Counted from the stretch's first letter, positions 22,989 through 32,264 are shown. The stretch is 32,833 nucleotides of DNA from Gammaproteobacteria bacterium (GCA_018820995.1 JAHJNE010000633.1:1-32833), one strand, 5' to 3'. Made by a program: numbers and translations. Notes: generated by a model not told the origin, from the letters alone.

Positions 22989-23363
22989 ATATTTCTTATA
23001 CTACCCTGCCATATTTTACAAAGCCCATTTTGCATTTTTGAACTACATCGATGAAAATTGGAGCTAGATGCTGCTATTTTTTCGAAAATGAAATCATGTT
23101 TGACTTTAAAATTGGCAAATTTAACGCATATTTTAAGACTTGGCACGCCACAAACTCAGGTCACCTTTTTGGGATCGCCTCATCACAACACCCTTGGTTT
23201 TTGAAAATAAATGACCAGCGATAGCGATGTTGCTATCACTGCCAATATATTCACTCAAAGACTTCCAATTGCAACTGACGGATTACCTGACAAAATCGGT
23301 TTCATCAGATTGCTTCACTAACCTGTTGCCACAACGGAATCACAAAAGTTCATCCGCTGCGAA
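22989..23363. other. Intergenic stretch right of the tRNA-like site
   Basis: This 375-bp, mostly A/T-rich region follows the tRNA-Val fragment. I see no gene, tRNA or strong terminator here; it leads to the 3' end of the convergent-facing permease gene. It may be the original chromosomal flank of the integration site. Confidence 0.4.
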
Positions 23364-24599
23364 TTAGTCCGTTTGCAATGCGGTGATCGGGTCCAACTCT
23401 GATGCCTTGATAGCCGGATAAACACCAAAGATGACACCAATCAAGGCACAGATACTAAAGGACAACACGATGGCCGGGATCGACCATGAAACGGCCCATT
23501 CCGAATAAAAGGCAATCAGTTCAGACAAAACAATCCCAAACACAATACCCAGTACTCCACCGGCAATCGCAATTGCAAAACTCTCGGCGACAAATTGCAA
23601 CCGGATATCACGCTTGGTAGCGCCAACCGCCCGCAGCAGGCCTATTTCCTTGGTTCGCTCCAGCACTGTTGCCAGCATGATATTCATAATGCCAATCCCA
23701 CCGACCAACAATGAGATCCCTGCCACACAAGACATTACGATATTAAAAATCTGCTGAGTTTGCTTTTGTTGTGCCAGCAAAGCGGCCGGCACAATCAGTT
23801 GATAATCATCAATGTCTTTATGCCGCTGCTTCAACATAAAATCGAGGGCGCGCGCTACAACCGCCGTTTGTTCACTATCTTCGAGCTGAAGTCTAAAACC
23901 ACTTAATTCAGCGCCAAGTGGTAGCGAGCGGAAGCGACTGCTGGCGGTATTGAGTGGTAAAAACAACTGATTTTGCTCACCACCTAATTTAATCCCCTGA
24001 AATTCCTGCTGATCTTCATCCCGCGACGCCAACACACCAATCACCGTTAACCAAACATGATTCACCTTCACCGGCTGTCCAAGCGCATTGCCGTCCGGGA
24101 ACAAGGTTTGCGCCACTTGAGATCCTAATATGGCAACCTGCGCCGCATAGAGATCTTCTTCTTCAGTGAAATTCCGGCCTTGGGCAAAACTTAAATTGCT
24201 CAGGTCCATATAGCTGGCGCTAACGCCAATCGCTTTGGCTTCACTTTTCGCCTGATGACTTAACAACGCATAGGTATCAAGTGACCGTTCGGCGCTAAAA
24301 CCGGTGATACCGGGCAAGGTACTGACCGCCGTCTGCATATCACTTTGGGTCAAACCCAGCGAATGTTTACGCTGTTCTAATAAAGTTTTTTCATCAAAGG
24401 TTTTACCCTCCACAATCAGATTGCGCAGGCCCATGGTTTCAATCGTTTTTAAAGCTTCCCGCTCGGCGCCTTCACCGATGTTTAACATCGCGATGACGGC
24501 ACCGACACCAAAAATCATCCCGAGCAGCGTCAAAAAAGTGCGCAATTTGTGCTGAGCGAGTTCCGCCAGCGTATCTTTGATGATGACCTGATACTTCAT
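23364..24599 (-). CDS. MacB-type ABC transporter permease (FtsX domain)
   Basis: This 411-residue inner-membrane protein has the MacB layout. A first helix (LRTFLTLLGMIFGVGAVIAML, about residues 20-40) comes first, then a large periplasmic domain. Three C-terminal helices from about residue 280 follow, with the FtsX motif TKEIGLLRAVGATKRDI between the second and third, and the chain ends LDPITALQTD. Unlike E. coli MacB, it has no fused ATPase; the separate ATPase at 27843-28514 supplies that. It is the last gene of a five-gene operon, 3 bp after its adaptor. A TolC-like outer channel would be needed for export and is not in the window. The substrate is unknown. Confidence 0.9.
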   Translation of the reverse strand: MKYQVIIKDTLAELAQHKLRTFLTLLGMIFGVGAVIAMLNIGEGAEREALKTIETMGLRNLIVEGKTFDEKTLLEQRKHSLGLTQSDMQTAVSTLPGITGFSAERSLDTYALLSHQAKSEAKAIGVSASYMDLSNLSFAQGRNFTEEEDLYAAQVAILGSQVAQTLFPDGNALGQPVKVNHVWLTVIGVLASRDEDQQEFQGIKLGGEQNQLFLPLNTASSRFRSLPLGAELSGFRLQLEDSEQTAVVARALDFMLKQRHKDIDDYQLIVPAALLAQQKQTQQIFNIVMSCVAGISLLVGGIGIMNIMLATVLERTKEIGLLRAVGATKRDIRLQFVAESFAIAIAGGVLGIVFGIVLSELIAFYSEWAVSWSIPAIVLSFSICALIGVIFGVYPAIKASELDPITALQTD

Positions 24600-24602
24600 C
24601 TG

Positions 24603-25799
24603 TCAGCTTCCTATATCAATCAATGCAATGCGATCGTCCACTTCAAGCCCGGTCAATACCTCGGCGTGAGTCAGGCTTTTTTCACCGATACTGATCGGCT
24701 GTTTTTCAAAGCGGCTGCCCTGCAGCTTCCAGACAAACAATTGCTGCTCTGCATTAAAAATGGCATGCAACGGCACCAGTAACACCTGGTCGCGGTTCAT
24801 CACATCGATAGTCGCGCGGATCTTGATCCCTGGCATAAAGGCCGGATGTTGTTTCGCAGGCTCGACCACAATATCAATATATTTGCGCGGATCCCGCCGT
24901 TCGCGAGACCGTGCGACTTGACTGACATTCAGCACTTTCCCCGTGAGTTGCTGGCCAGGATCAGCAGCCATCACAAACCGAACTTGTTGGCCTTCTGCCA
25001 GCCCCTTTGCTTCTTGTTCAATGACTTGCAGTTTGATGTGCTGCAAACTTAAATCCGGAATACTACCAATTTTAGAACCAGGGAAAACCATCCCGCCCAC
25101 TTCAGGTTTTTCGCCACGCCAGTTGGTTTCAAACAGGAGCACCCCACGATGCGGCGCTTTAATTTCCAGCGCATTTAAACCACTTTCAGCCTGACTGAGT
25201 AGACTTTGTTGCTGATCCTGCTGCAACTGCAGCAACTCGAGCTCGCCCTGGCTTTTTTGCTGAAAACTCTGCTGCTGCCAGCCCAAATATTGCTGCTTCT
25301 CAGACAAAAACTCTTTGTTTTGCATGGAGTCGAGAATTTCCAGTCGGGACCGGATCTGCACATCATCAATATTAAATCGATCAGCAAAGGTAAATTCGCG
25401 TTTTACCAGCTGCTGATCCAAACCAAGCTTCAGTAAATCCCCTTGTTGCTCGGTCTGCTTTTTTGATTTATCTGCGACAACGCCGGCTAAGGCCGTATTG
25501 GCTTCGCGTTTTTCGCGTTGCAACTGAGTCGAGTCAAAAATAACCACGGTTTGCCCGGCAGCAATTTCACTAAATTCCGGCGATATCTGGGCGATAAACC
25601 GAGGTCCACGACTTGCTGGTGCATTAATACTGACCGAATTCACCGCAAACAATTCGCCATCAGCATTCACCTGATGCTGTAATGGTTGCAGATGTAATTC
25701 ATAGGTCGGGACCGAGGATTTACTGTCGTCGCAACTGCTCAACAAAAAGACCGAGAGCAACAGCGTTAATTTAATTGGAGAACTGATTGGAAAGCTCAT
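24603..25799 (-). CDS. HlyD/MacA-type periplasmic adaptor lipoprotein
   Basis: This 398-residue membrane-fusion protein has a lipoprotein signal ending LLSSC (cysteine near residue 23). A lipoyl-like half follows, then a glutamine-rich coiled coil at roughly residues 95-210 (ELLQLQQDQQQSLLSQAE region), and a beta-barrel and membrane-proximal part towards the C-terminus (RATIDVMNRDQVLLVPLHAIF). It overlaps the upstream adaptor gene by ATGA and directly precedes the permease. It is probably the adaptor closest in function to MacA. Confidence 0.88.
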   Translation of the reverse strand: MSFPISSPIKLTLLLSVFLLSSCDDSKSSVPTYELHLQPLQHQVNADGELFAVNSVSINAPASRGPRFIAQISPEFSEIAAGQTVVIFDSTQLQREKREANTALAGVVADKSKKQTEQQGDLLKLGLDQQLVKREFTFADRFNIDDVQIRSRLEILDSMQNKEFLSEKQQYLGWQQQSFQQKSQGELELLQLQQDQQQSLLSQAESGLNALEIKAPHRGVLLFETNWRGEKPEVGGMVFPGSKIGSIPDLSLQHIKLQVIEQEAKGLAEGQQVRFVMAADPGQQLTGKVLNVSQVARSRERRDPRKYIDIVVEPAKQHPAFMPGIKIRATIDVMNRDQVLLVPLHAIFNAEQQLFVWKLQGSRFEKQPISIGEKSLTHAEVLTGLEVDDRIALIDIGS

Positions 25800-26905
25800 C
25801 GGGCTGGCTCCTGTGCTTTGTCACCACTTAAATCAGCACTTGCCGATACCGGGTTTGGCTTCCTTTGCGTTGATGCTGTGGTTGCTGCGGTGAGTTCCGC
25901 AGTTGGTGCAGCATTATGCGACTGAATCGTCAGTCGGGCGCTCATCCCGGGTCGCAACAGTTCAGCATCAAGCTGGTCAAACTTCACCTGCGCGTCGACC
26001 ACCCGACTTAAATTTGTTGCTGATTTATCGCGTACCGCCATGCCGAGACTGGTTAAAGTGCCAGCAAAACTTCGCTCTGGAAGAGCATCAATCTGAATTT
26101 GCACTTTTTGGCCTAATTGCAGACGTTTGATATCAATTTCATCAATTTCAGCTTTGACATACAAAGAATCAAGCTGTGATATTTCGGCAATAGGTTGACC
26201 AAATTGCACATTATCGCCGACCGAATATTTCTCACCTTCATAATCGGTGACATAAATCACCATGCCATCAAATGGTGCCTTGACCTTCATCATGCCAATT
26301 TCTGTCGTCGATTGCTCAACTTCACTTTCCAGTCGGGCAATTTTGGATTGCAACATTTCAGCTTGTGATTTTCGTTGCTGCTGATGAAAGTCCAGCCGGC
26401 TTTTGGCGAGATCATATTGATTACTAGCGATGGTAAAATCGATGCGGGCTTTACGCCGGTCATTGGCTGAGCGGGAATGATCGGTAATTTCAGCTTTGCG
26501 CTGATCACGTTCAAACTCCATTTTGCGTTCCGCCAGCTCTAGTTTTAGCTGCTCAAAGCGTTGTTCATCCTGTTGCAGCCGATTGGCCAATTCCTGTCGT
26601 GCACTTTGCAGTTCAACTGTTTTATTTTCCAGTTCATCAGCAATGGTTTGAGCATTAAAACCAACCACCACATCACCTGCTTTAAGCAAGCTGCTTTCAG
26701 GCGCCAACTCTTTGATATTGTATTGCCATAACTGCCGGACACTCGGTGGTGAGGCTTTAAAGGACGTAGCAGCCACCAGCTCACCAGTGGCTTTTACCGA
26801 TGGCGTCTGAACGACCTTGGCAGTTTCTTCGGGTTGGTCGCAACCTTGCAATAGACAAACCATCAGAAGGCTTAAGCAGAAACGTGGTAGCAGCAAATGC
26901 TTCAT
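25796..26905 (-). CDS. HlyD-type periplasmic adaptor lipoprotein
   Basis: The 369-residue protein has a lipoprotein signal (LLQGC, cysteine near residue 22) and a long coiled coil of about 115 residues (from ADELENKTVELQSARQ to EVEQSTTEIGMMKVKAP). A lipoyl motif, KAPFDGMVIYV, and a beta-barrel segment (KAEIDEIDIKRLQLGQKV) follow. The C-terminal 35 residues are low-complexity (Ala/Thr-rich), without known function. Both its start and its stop overlap neighbouring adaptor genes by ATGA, so translation is coupled. Confidence 0.87.
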   Translation of the reverse strand: MKHLLLPRFCLSLLMVCLLQGCDQPEETAKVVQTPSVKATGELVAATSFKASPPSVRQLWQYNIKELAPESSLLKAGDVVVGFNAQTIADELENKTVELQSARQELANRLQQDEQRFEQLKLELAERKMEFERDQRKAEITDHSRSANDRRKARIDFTIASNQYDLAKSRLDFHQQQRKSQAEMLQSKIARLESEVEQSTTEIGMMKVKAPFDGMVIYVTDYEGEKYSVGDNVQFGQPIAEISQLDSLYVKAEIDEIDIKRLQLGQKVQIQIDALPERSFAGTLTSLGMAVRDKSATNLSRVVDAQVKFDQLDAELLRPGMSARLTIQSHNAAPTAELTAATTASTQRKPNPVSASADLSGDKAQEPAR

Positions 26906-27846
26906 AATGCCGCCTCAATCAGTAAGCCCATGCCAAGCAAAGCATCATTCACCGGCAGTTGTTGTTGCGTGCGGAATGTGGCTTTAAAATACATCGCATT
27001 GCCCCAATTTTGTCGTTTTTCACCTTGTGGAGCCAGTTCTGCCAGCTGCACTTCAAATGGCTGACCTGGCGCCACATCAAAACGAGCAGTCAGAGTCTTC
27101 GCATTCTTCAATCGGCGGATATCCATTTCATGCACCCAGGATTCGATAAACAACCCCTGCTGCTCAACAACTTCGGCAATTAACCAGCCTGGCTGGGCTG
27201 TCACACCGGCGAAAAGCTTCGTTCGAAACCAAGGGTGCAAACCGTAATTAATCGCCCCTGCCCGTTGCGCATAAATACTCATTTTTTTCAGTTGTTCTTC
27301 GGCTTCGGCCAGTTCCGCAACGGTGGCTTGCTGCTGTAGTTGTTGCTTTTGTAGTGCCGTCGATTGGTTAATTCGGGCCGTCGCCAAAGTTTCAGCGGCT
27401 TTGTCTGCGGTGGTTCTGGCGCGGTTTAACTCTAATTGGTACTTCTCATAATCATACCGACTGAGGTTTGCCAATGGCACCGCTGCATCAATCCCGGCTT
27501 TTTCCAGCAGTAGCTGGCTACGTTTTAACTCAAATTCGGCTTCCATCACCAACAAGGCATGTTCAGAAACCAACTGTTTGTATTGCTCGTTGACGTTGAT
27601 CAATTGGTTTTTCAGTTGTTCGATGTTTGCTTTGCTATTCCCTGCGTTAAAGACCGCCACCAAATCACCTTCAAGGACCGGCTCCCGTTCCGGCTTCAAC
27701 CATTGCACCTGAATTTGCCAGGAATCACTCAGCGGTGCGACGATCGCCTGACGATGTTCGGACTGCAAAGTTCCTGTCAGCATCAAAGGCAATGAACCTG
27801 AAGTTGCGGTGCCTTGCAGCATCAAAAAAGCCAGTGGAATGATCAT
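26902..27846 (-). CDS. HlyD-like periplasmic adaptor, short form
   Basis: This 314-residue protein has a short hydrophobic N-terminus without a lipobox cysteine, then a half-lipoyl start (QIQVQWLKPEREPVLEGDLVAVF). A coiled coil at about residues 70-195 and a degenerate barrel part (ESWVHEMDIRRLKNAKTLTARF) follow. Sequence features are those of an HlyD-type adaptor, although less canonical than the two genes that follow. It lies between the ATPase gene and the lipoprotein adaptors, with ATGA overlaps on both sides. A regulatory or scaffold role within a mixed adaptor ring is possible but only inferred. Confidence 0.78.
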   Translation of the reverse strand: MIIPLAFLMLQGTATSGSLPLMLTGTLQSEHRQAIVAPLSDSWQIQVQWLKPEREPVLEGDLVAVFNAGNSKANIEQLKNQLINVNEQYKQLVSEHALLVMEAEFELKRSQLLLEKAGIDAAVPLANLSRYDYEKYQLELNRARTTADKAAETLATARINQSTALQKQQLQQQATVAELAEAEEQLKKMSIYAQRAGAINYGLHPWFRTKLFAGVTAQPGWLIAEVVEQQGLFIESWVHEMDIRRLKNAKTLTARFDVAPGQPFEVQLAELAPQGEKRQNWGNAMYFKATFRTQQQLPVNDALLGMGLLIEAAL

Positions 27847-28514
27847 GATTTGTCCTCAATGATTTTGCCGTCACGCATCCGAATCACCCGCTGGGCATAA
27901 GCAGCTATTTCATCTTCGTGGGTTACCATTACAATGGTGTTCCCCTGCTGATGTAATTGCGTCAGGATTTGCATAATTTCGTCGGAAGTTTTGCTGTCGA
28001 GATTCCCGGTAGGTTCGTCGGCAAAAATCACTTTGGGGTGGTTCACCAGAGCCCTTGCTATGGCGACCCTTTGGCGTTGTCCACCCGACATTTCATGTGG
28101 TTTATGATGCATCCGGTGGCCCAGACCAACTTGCGTCAACAGGTCGTTAGCGCGAGCCAGCCCCTGCTCAGTTGGGATCTCGGTATAGCGCAGCGGTAGC
28201 GCGACATTTTCTGCAGCAGTTAATCTGGGAAGTAAATGAAACGACTGGAATATAAACCCAATATGTTGATTGCGGATCGCCGATAACTCTTCGTCATTCA
28301 GGGTGCTGACTGACTTACCATTTAGCTGATAGCTGCCGTCACTCGGTCGGTCGAGGCATCCCAATAGATTCATCAGCGTTGATTTACCCGAGCCCGAAGT
28401 GCCCATAATGGCGACAAATTCATTTTCAGCAATGTGAAGATTGATGTCAGCTAAAGCGATAACTTCGTTGTCACCTTCACCAAACACCTTTCGCAGTTGA
28501 CGTACTTCTATCAT
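27843..28514 (-). CDS. MacB/LolD-type ABC transporter ATPase
   Basis: The 223-residue ATPase has Walker A GTSGSGKST, signature SGGQRQR, Walker B VIFADEPTGNLDSKT, and the switch histidine in VTHEDEIAAYA. The ADEPTGNLD form with a short length marks the MacB/LolD/FtsE group, which powers mechanotransmission-type systems and not true import. It is the first gene of the operon, with ATG 28514 after an upstream GGGAT site. Its partner is the permease at the other end of the operon. Confidence 0.93.
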   Translation of the reverse strand: MIEVRQLRKVFGEGDNEVIALADINLHIAENEFVAIMGTSGSGKSTLMNLLGCLDRPSDGSYQLNGKSVSTLNDEELSAIRNQHIGFIFQSFHLLPRLTAAENVALPLRYTEIPTEQGLARANDLLTQVGLGHRMHHKPHEMSGGQRQRVAIARALVNHPKVIFADEPTGNLDSKTSDEIMQILTQLHQQGNTIVMVTHEDEIAAYAQRVIRMRDGKIIEDKS

Positions 28515-28815
28515 CCTTTATATCCCGTCGAATCCAAATGAAACCGGTGGTATTTGTAACAAACATTACGAATAAATTAAGAATAACAATCAAACAGTTA
28601 AGCTAACTAAATTCAGTTTGCCATACAAAAGTTGGCAAGCAATATCAAAATACTTATTTTTCTGTTGATGATATGTAACATAATATTTCATAAAGGTGAA
28701 GTTTAGGCGGGGCAATTCGGGGGGCTTAGTTCTGCAATTTTTAATTTCACCTATTTGCTTACACCCAATTTGCCTGACTGGCGCTAAAACGCTGGGCGCA
28801 GCTCACTAGACCCAC
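28515..28815. other. Upstream region of the ABC-adaptor operon
   Basis: This 301-bp A/T-rich gap separates the ATPase start from the end of the acyltransferase gene, both on the minus strand. It should hold the operon promoter. AGTTA-AGC-TAACT (28596-28608) is a small palindrome that could be an operator, but no regulator site I can name is present. An AGCTCAC/GTGAGCT repeat at 28800-28833 spans the acyltransferase stop and could be a weak terminator. Confidence 0.35.
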
Positions 28816-29970
28816 TTAACTGCCTGGTGTGAGCTGTCGTTGATGAGTTCTGCTTTTTCCAACCAACATCCTTGCCAGCCAGGTCCAGGACACCAACAGA
28901 TGAAAAGACATCATACTGATAGCAAGCGTGCATAAGCTAGAAATTAGAAATTTAACCGCGATTGGCCAAGCTAAATCAGTCAGTAAAAACTGGATAAAAA
29001 ACAGCACCGGTAAATGCACAATGTAAACCCAATAGCTGATATCAGAGATGTAACGGAGCAGTGGACTGCTGCGGTTTAAATGGCTTTTGGCATAAAGCAC
29101 TGCACTGAGCGTCCACAATACGGCCGTAGCGGCTTCAAACACAACGACGATAAATTTTAATACGCCTTGGTTTTGCGCAGCCGGCAATAAGTAAAAGTAA
29201 AAGGCATAACTAACGGCACCAACACTGAAGTAAAAATGGCGATCCGGTGCATATCGCGGTATCAAATCCTTTTGCATAAAAAAACCATAACCTAAAGCGA
29301 AAAAGATCCCGTAAAACCACAGCGCCCATAACGCCGGAAAGATCCATTCTGGCGCCGGATATGGCACTGAAACCCAATAGAGAGCTGGAATACAGGCGAT
29401 CATCATCAGCAGTAGCAAACTATTAGGTCGTAAGGCAAGAAGCCAATCGGTGAAGGAGGAGCCTAGCAAAATACGGGCGCAATAAGTCAGCAGGTACAAA
29501 AACAACAAATGATATAAAAACCACAGGTGCATGGTGGTGAGCAGTATTGGCGGCTCTGGCGTTGCCATCATGGTACGGATAACCTCAAAAAGTGGCGGTT
29601 GTTGCGAGACATAAGCAAGGCCAAATTGCATCACATAGTGCATCGACAACATTAACAATGGCAAAAACAGCACCAACGGCAGCGCTATCCGGAGCATCCG
29701 ATTTTTGAAAAAAGCCACACCGCCAGACTTATGCAGCATCAATGCGCAAAAAAAGCCGGCCAGCAGGAAAAAAACCGGCATCCGGAATAAGTGGCTCGCC
29801 CAGGCAAACAGATCAAAACCGAAGTGGTTTTTTGGATCGGCACTCGGCCAAAACGAATGCAACATCGGGCTATACGCCAGTGCCGCATGGAAAAATAGCC
29901 CGGCGAGCATGGCCAAGGCGCGCAGGTTATCCATATAAAACAGGCGTGTTTGTCCCTGATCCTGTGGCAT
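28816..29970 (-). CDS. Membrane acyltransferase (acyltransferase-3 family)
   Basis: This 384-residue integral membrane protein has about ten hydrophobic segments. It belongs to the family that transfers acyl groups to sugars or cell-envelope glucans (OpgC, OafA-like). The N-terminal motif YMDNLRALAMLAGLFFHAALAY contains the conserved R17 and catalytic H28. FRMPVFFLLAGFFCALML follows. I chose ATG 29970, eight bases after GGAG; a TTG two codons upstream has too little spacing. No substrate is suggested by neighbours; the gene appears to have its own promoter between it and the ABC-2 genes. Confidence 0.87.
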   Translation of the reverse strand: MPQDQGQTRLFYMDNLRALAMLAGLFFHAALAYSPMLHSFWPSADPKNHFGFDLFAWASHLFRMPVFFLLAGFFCALMLHKSGGVAFFKNRMLRIALPLVLFLPLLMLSMHYVMQFGLAYVSQQPPLFEVIRTMMATPEPPILLTTMHLWFLYHLLFLYLLTYCARILLGSSFTDWLLALRPNSLLLLMMIACIPALYWVSVPYPAPEWIFPALWALWFYGIFFALGYGFFMQKDLIPRYAPDRHFYFSVGAVSYAFYFYLLPAAQNQGVLKFIVVVFEAATAVLWTLSAVLYAKSHLNRSSPLLRYISDISYWVYIVHLPVLFFIQFLLTDLAWPIAVKFLISSLCTLAISMMSFHLLVSWTWLARMLVGKSRTHQRQLTPGS

Positions 29971-30006
29971 GGCCAAGACTCCGTTTTTTAGTGCATAAAT
30001 TGGACT

Positions 30007-30038
30007 ATCAGAACGTTATAAAATCAGAACGTTATAAA
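30007..30038. repeat. 16-bp perfect tandem duplication at permease 3' end
   Basis: ATCAGAACGTTATAAA occurs twice head to tail (30007-30022 and 30023-30038). The second copy carries the stop codon of the ABC-2 permease gene. It looks like a simple replication-slippage duplication. Confidence 0.8.
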
Positions 30039-30718
30039 AAGCTGGTTTTTCGTCTTTGTAGGTAAGCCGTCAGCAGCAAAATACAAATCATCAAGCCGAT
30101 GCTGATGAATAACATTGCCAATGAGACGCTGTTCCAGCTGGCCGTAGGCGCTTCCAGCGTCTGATTTATGGCAGGCATCCGTAATATCCAGATAATAAAA
30201 CCGTTCAGCAACAGGTTGGTAATGATCATCACGGTGACGGTATACCCTTCGGAGTAGGTTAATAACGCGGTCGCGAGGTAACAACAATACGATAGCAAAA
30301 TGAACACACTGACAAGCACGACTATAGGGATCACTCCGTTGTAAATAGGCGTGCTGACAATTACCAGTAACATCCCACCGACCAGCAATAGCCATGGCAC
30401 CAAATACAGCGCCAAATTAGAACCTAACTTCGCCAACGCATAGTCTTGGGCGGTAATAGGTAAACTCATCATAAAAGCCAGAGTCTGATCTTTCTTTTCA
30501 TTAACCACCAGTTCGACGGCTGAGCGCGCGCCAATCACAATCATTAAAGTAATCATCATAATGGCGCCGGTATTAAACATCAGAGGTGTTGCCATCCCCA
30601 TCATACCAATGACCAGCACCCCACCCGCCATATAAGCAGCGAGCGACTTTTTCATCATTTGCCAATCTTTGACGATCAGCCGTTTAATCATTTGATTATT
30701 ATTCATAGCCTTGATCAT
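30032..30718 (-). CDS. ABC-2 type transporter permease
   Basis: The 228-residue membrane protein has six hydrophobic segments and the ABC-2 permease pattern (YMAGGVLVIGMMG, then LVVNEKKDQTLAFMMSLPITAQDY between helices 2 and 3). It ends in a short positively charged tail. A GGAG site is 9 bases before ATG 30718. It lies 11 bp after the ATPase gene and forms with it and the GntR regulator a YtrABC-like unit. The substrate is unknown; related Gram-positive systems respond to cell-wall antibiotics. Confidence 0.88.
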   Translation of the reverse strand: MIKAMNNNQMIKRLIVKDWQMMKKSLAAYMAGGVLVIGMMGMATPLMFNTGAIMMITLMIVIGARSAVELVVNEKKDQTLAFMMSLPITAQDYALAKLGSNLALYLVPWLLLVGGMLLVIVSTPIYNGVIPIVVLVSVFILLSYCCYLATALLTYSEGYTVTVMIITNLLLNGFIIWILRMPAINQTLEAPTASWNSVSLAMLFISIGLMICILLLTAYLQRRKTSFL

Positions 30719-30729
30719 GAAATGAACTC

Positions 30730-31608
30730 CTATCTGCTGCGCTTTACATTGGCGACAAAAATTTCTTCCAGCGACATCCGATGTTGCTCCAGCACCTTAA
30801 AACCGGCGTGTTGCAACTGCGCACCAAACTCGGGAGTGCATTGGTCGGTAATGATTTCCGCAAGTTGGCCGTTGCGTTTAATACTGACGGCGCCTGCCAC
30901 CTGTGCCGCGGCATCAGAGGCCAGCTGACATCTGAAGCGACCCCAGCTTTCCAGATAACTTTCTTTGTCCTGTAACGCCAACAACTTGCCTCGATCTAAA
31001 AAGGCAATTTGATCGGACAGTTTTTCGATATCGTGGGTATTGTGCGACGAGAACAACACACTGCGTTCATCGTCACGCAGAATGTCGGCCAGTTCACTTA
31101 TTACCTCGTCACGCGCCACTGGATCCAAGCCCGTCGTTGGCTCATCCAGTACCAGTAATTTTGGCCGTCTGGCCAACACGAGTAATAAGCAGGCTTTGAC
31201 GCGCTGTCCATGCGACAAACCTTTAATTTTCTGATCGGCTATTAGCTCAAAACGATGGAGCAAATCTTTGGCATAAGCCTTGTCAAACTGCGGATAAATA
31301 CTTTGAATAAAATCCATATGCCATTGTAAAGTCTGGCTTTTATATAACCGCATATCATCCGAGGCAAAACCGATATCATATTTCGCCTGTACCTGTTGCT
31401 CCGGTAGCTTGTACCCCAGCACTTCAACCTGACCGGCTTGGGCTTTGACTAAGCCCATTAAAATGCGGATGGTGGTTGATTTACCCGCGCCGTTCACGCC
31501 TACCAATCCCAGTACTTGCCCTTTTGGCAACGCCAAATTAAGGTTTTCCATGGTAAAATGCGGGTAACGAATACTGATGTTCCGCATCTCAAAAGCAAGT
31601 TGTTGCAT
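30730..31608 (-). CDS. ABC transporter ATPase (YtrB-like)
   Basis: This 292-residue ATPase has Walker A GVNGAGKST, a signature of LSHGQ type (GLSHGQRVKACLL), Walker B KLLVLDEPTTGLDP, and the switch histidine in SSHNTHDIEKL. It ends in a charged C-terminal region typical of the YtrB/YhcG group. ATG 31608, eight bases after AGGA, is preferred over the GTG and ATG codons at 31629 and 31617, which lie in the end of the regulator gene. It is paired with the ABC-2 permease next to it. Confidence 0.9.
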   Translation of the reverse strand: MQQLAFEMRNISIRYPHFTMENLNLALPKGQVLGLVGVNGAGKSTTIRILMGLVKAQAGQVEVLGYKLPEQQVQAKYDIGFASDDMRLYKSQTLQWHMDFIQSIYPQFDKAYAKDLLHRFELIADQKIKGLSHGQRVKACLLLVLARRPKLLVLDEPTTGLDPVARDEVISELADILRDDERSVLFSSHNTHDIEKLSDQIAFLDRGKLLALQDKESYLESWGRFRCQLASDAAAQVAGAVSIKRNGQLAEIITDQCTPEFGAQLQHAGFKVLEQHRMSLEEIFVANVKRSR

Positions 31609-31621
31609 GACTTCCATCCTA

Positions 31622-32017
31622 TTATTCACGGCGTGGTTCGCGCCGTAGCTCCAGTTGCTGCTGCACAGTGTCCAGAATTTGTTCTTCCGTCAGTTGCAGC
31701 TGTTTGGCTATATCAATGGCTTGGTCTAACTGTTGCTGCAGCTGTTGTTGCAACAATTGCAGTTGCAAATCCGGTTGTGCCGAAACAAAAGAGCCACGAC
31801 CGGCTTGCGTCACAATGACTCCCGCTTGCTCCAGCTCGGCATAAGCACGTTTGACCGTAATCACACTGACCTTGGTTGTTGCAGCCAATTCACGGATCGA
31901 CGGCAACGCCATATTCGTTGGCCAATCCCCCAGCAAGACCTTGCTGGTGATTTGCTCAACAATTTGTAAATACATTGGTTTCTTGTCTGTCGCCGACAGA
32001 AACAAGTCATCACTCAT
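31622..32017 (-). CDS. YtrA-subfamily GntR transcription regulator
   Basis: This 131-residue regulator has a GntR winged helix-turn-helix (PMYLQIVEQITSKVLLGDW...LPSIRELAATTKVSVITVKRAYAELEQAGVI...GRGSFV). A short glutamine-rich coiled tail follows instead of a ligand-binding domain, the YtrA layout. It is first in the unit regulator-ATPase-permease. A perfect palindrome sits just before its start, so it probably represses its own operon until an envelope-active signal appears. Confidence 0.9.
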   Translation of the reverse strand: MSDDLFLSATDKKPMYLQIVEQITSKVLLGDWPTNMALPSIRELAATTKVSVITVKRAYAELEQAGVIVTQAGRGSFVSAQPDLQLQLLQQQLQQQLDQAIDIAKQLQLTEEQILDTVQQQLELRREPRRE

Positions 32018-32042
32018 AAAAATTCCTGCATGCAGTTCATCC

Positions 32043-32072
32043 GTGCATATTTGATATGCACAGTATATATAC
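32043..32072 (-). promoter_or_regulatory. Palindromic operator upstream of the GntR gene
   Basis: GTGCATATTTGATATGCAC (32043-32061) is a perfect 8-3-8 palindrome, followed immediately by GTATATATAC (32063-32072), itself a palindrome. It lies 26 bp before the regulator start codon, where autoregulating YtrA-type proteins usually bind. Confidence 0.7.
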
Positions 32073-32264
32073 AGATATACACAGTCAAGAGAAATATTTC
32101 AGAAAATAGCTGAGGGCGCGTAACGACAGCGCGTACTAACCTTGTAGAGAGGACTTTATTAAGTAGAGAGTGAGTCATCGGGGTTCAAGCAGTCAACGAT
32201 GGTGATTTTAGAATTAAATTTTGAGAAACCAATTAGTTGAATTTACGAATAGCAACGTTAAATC

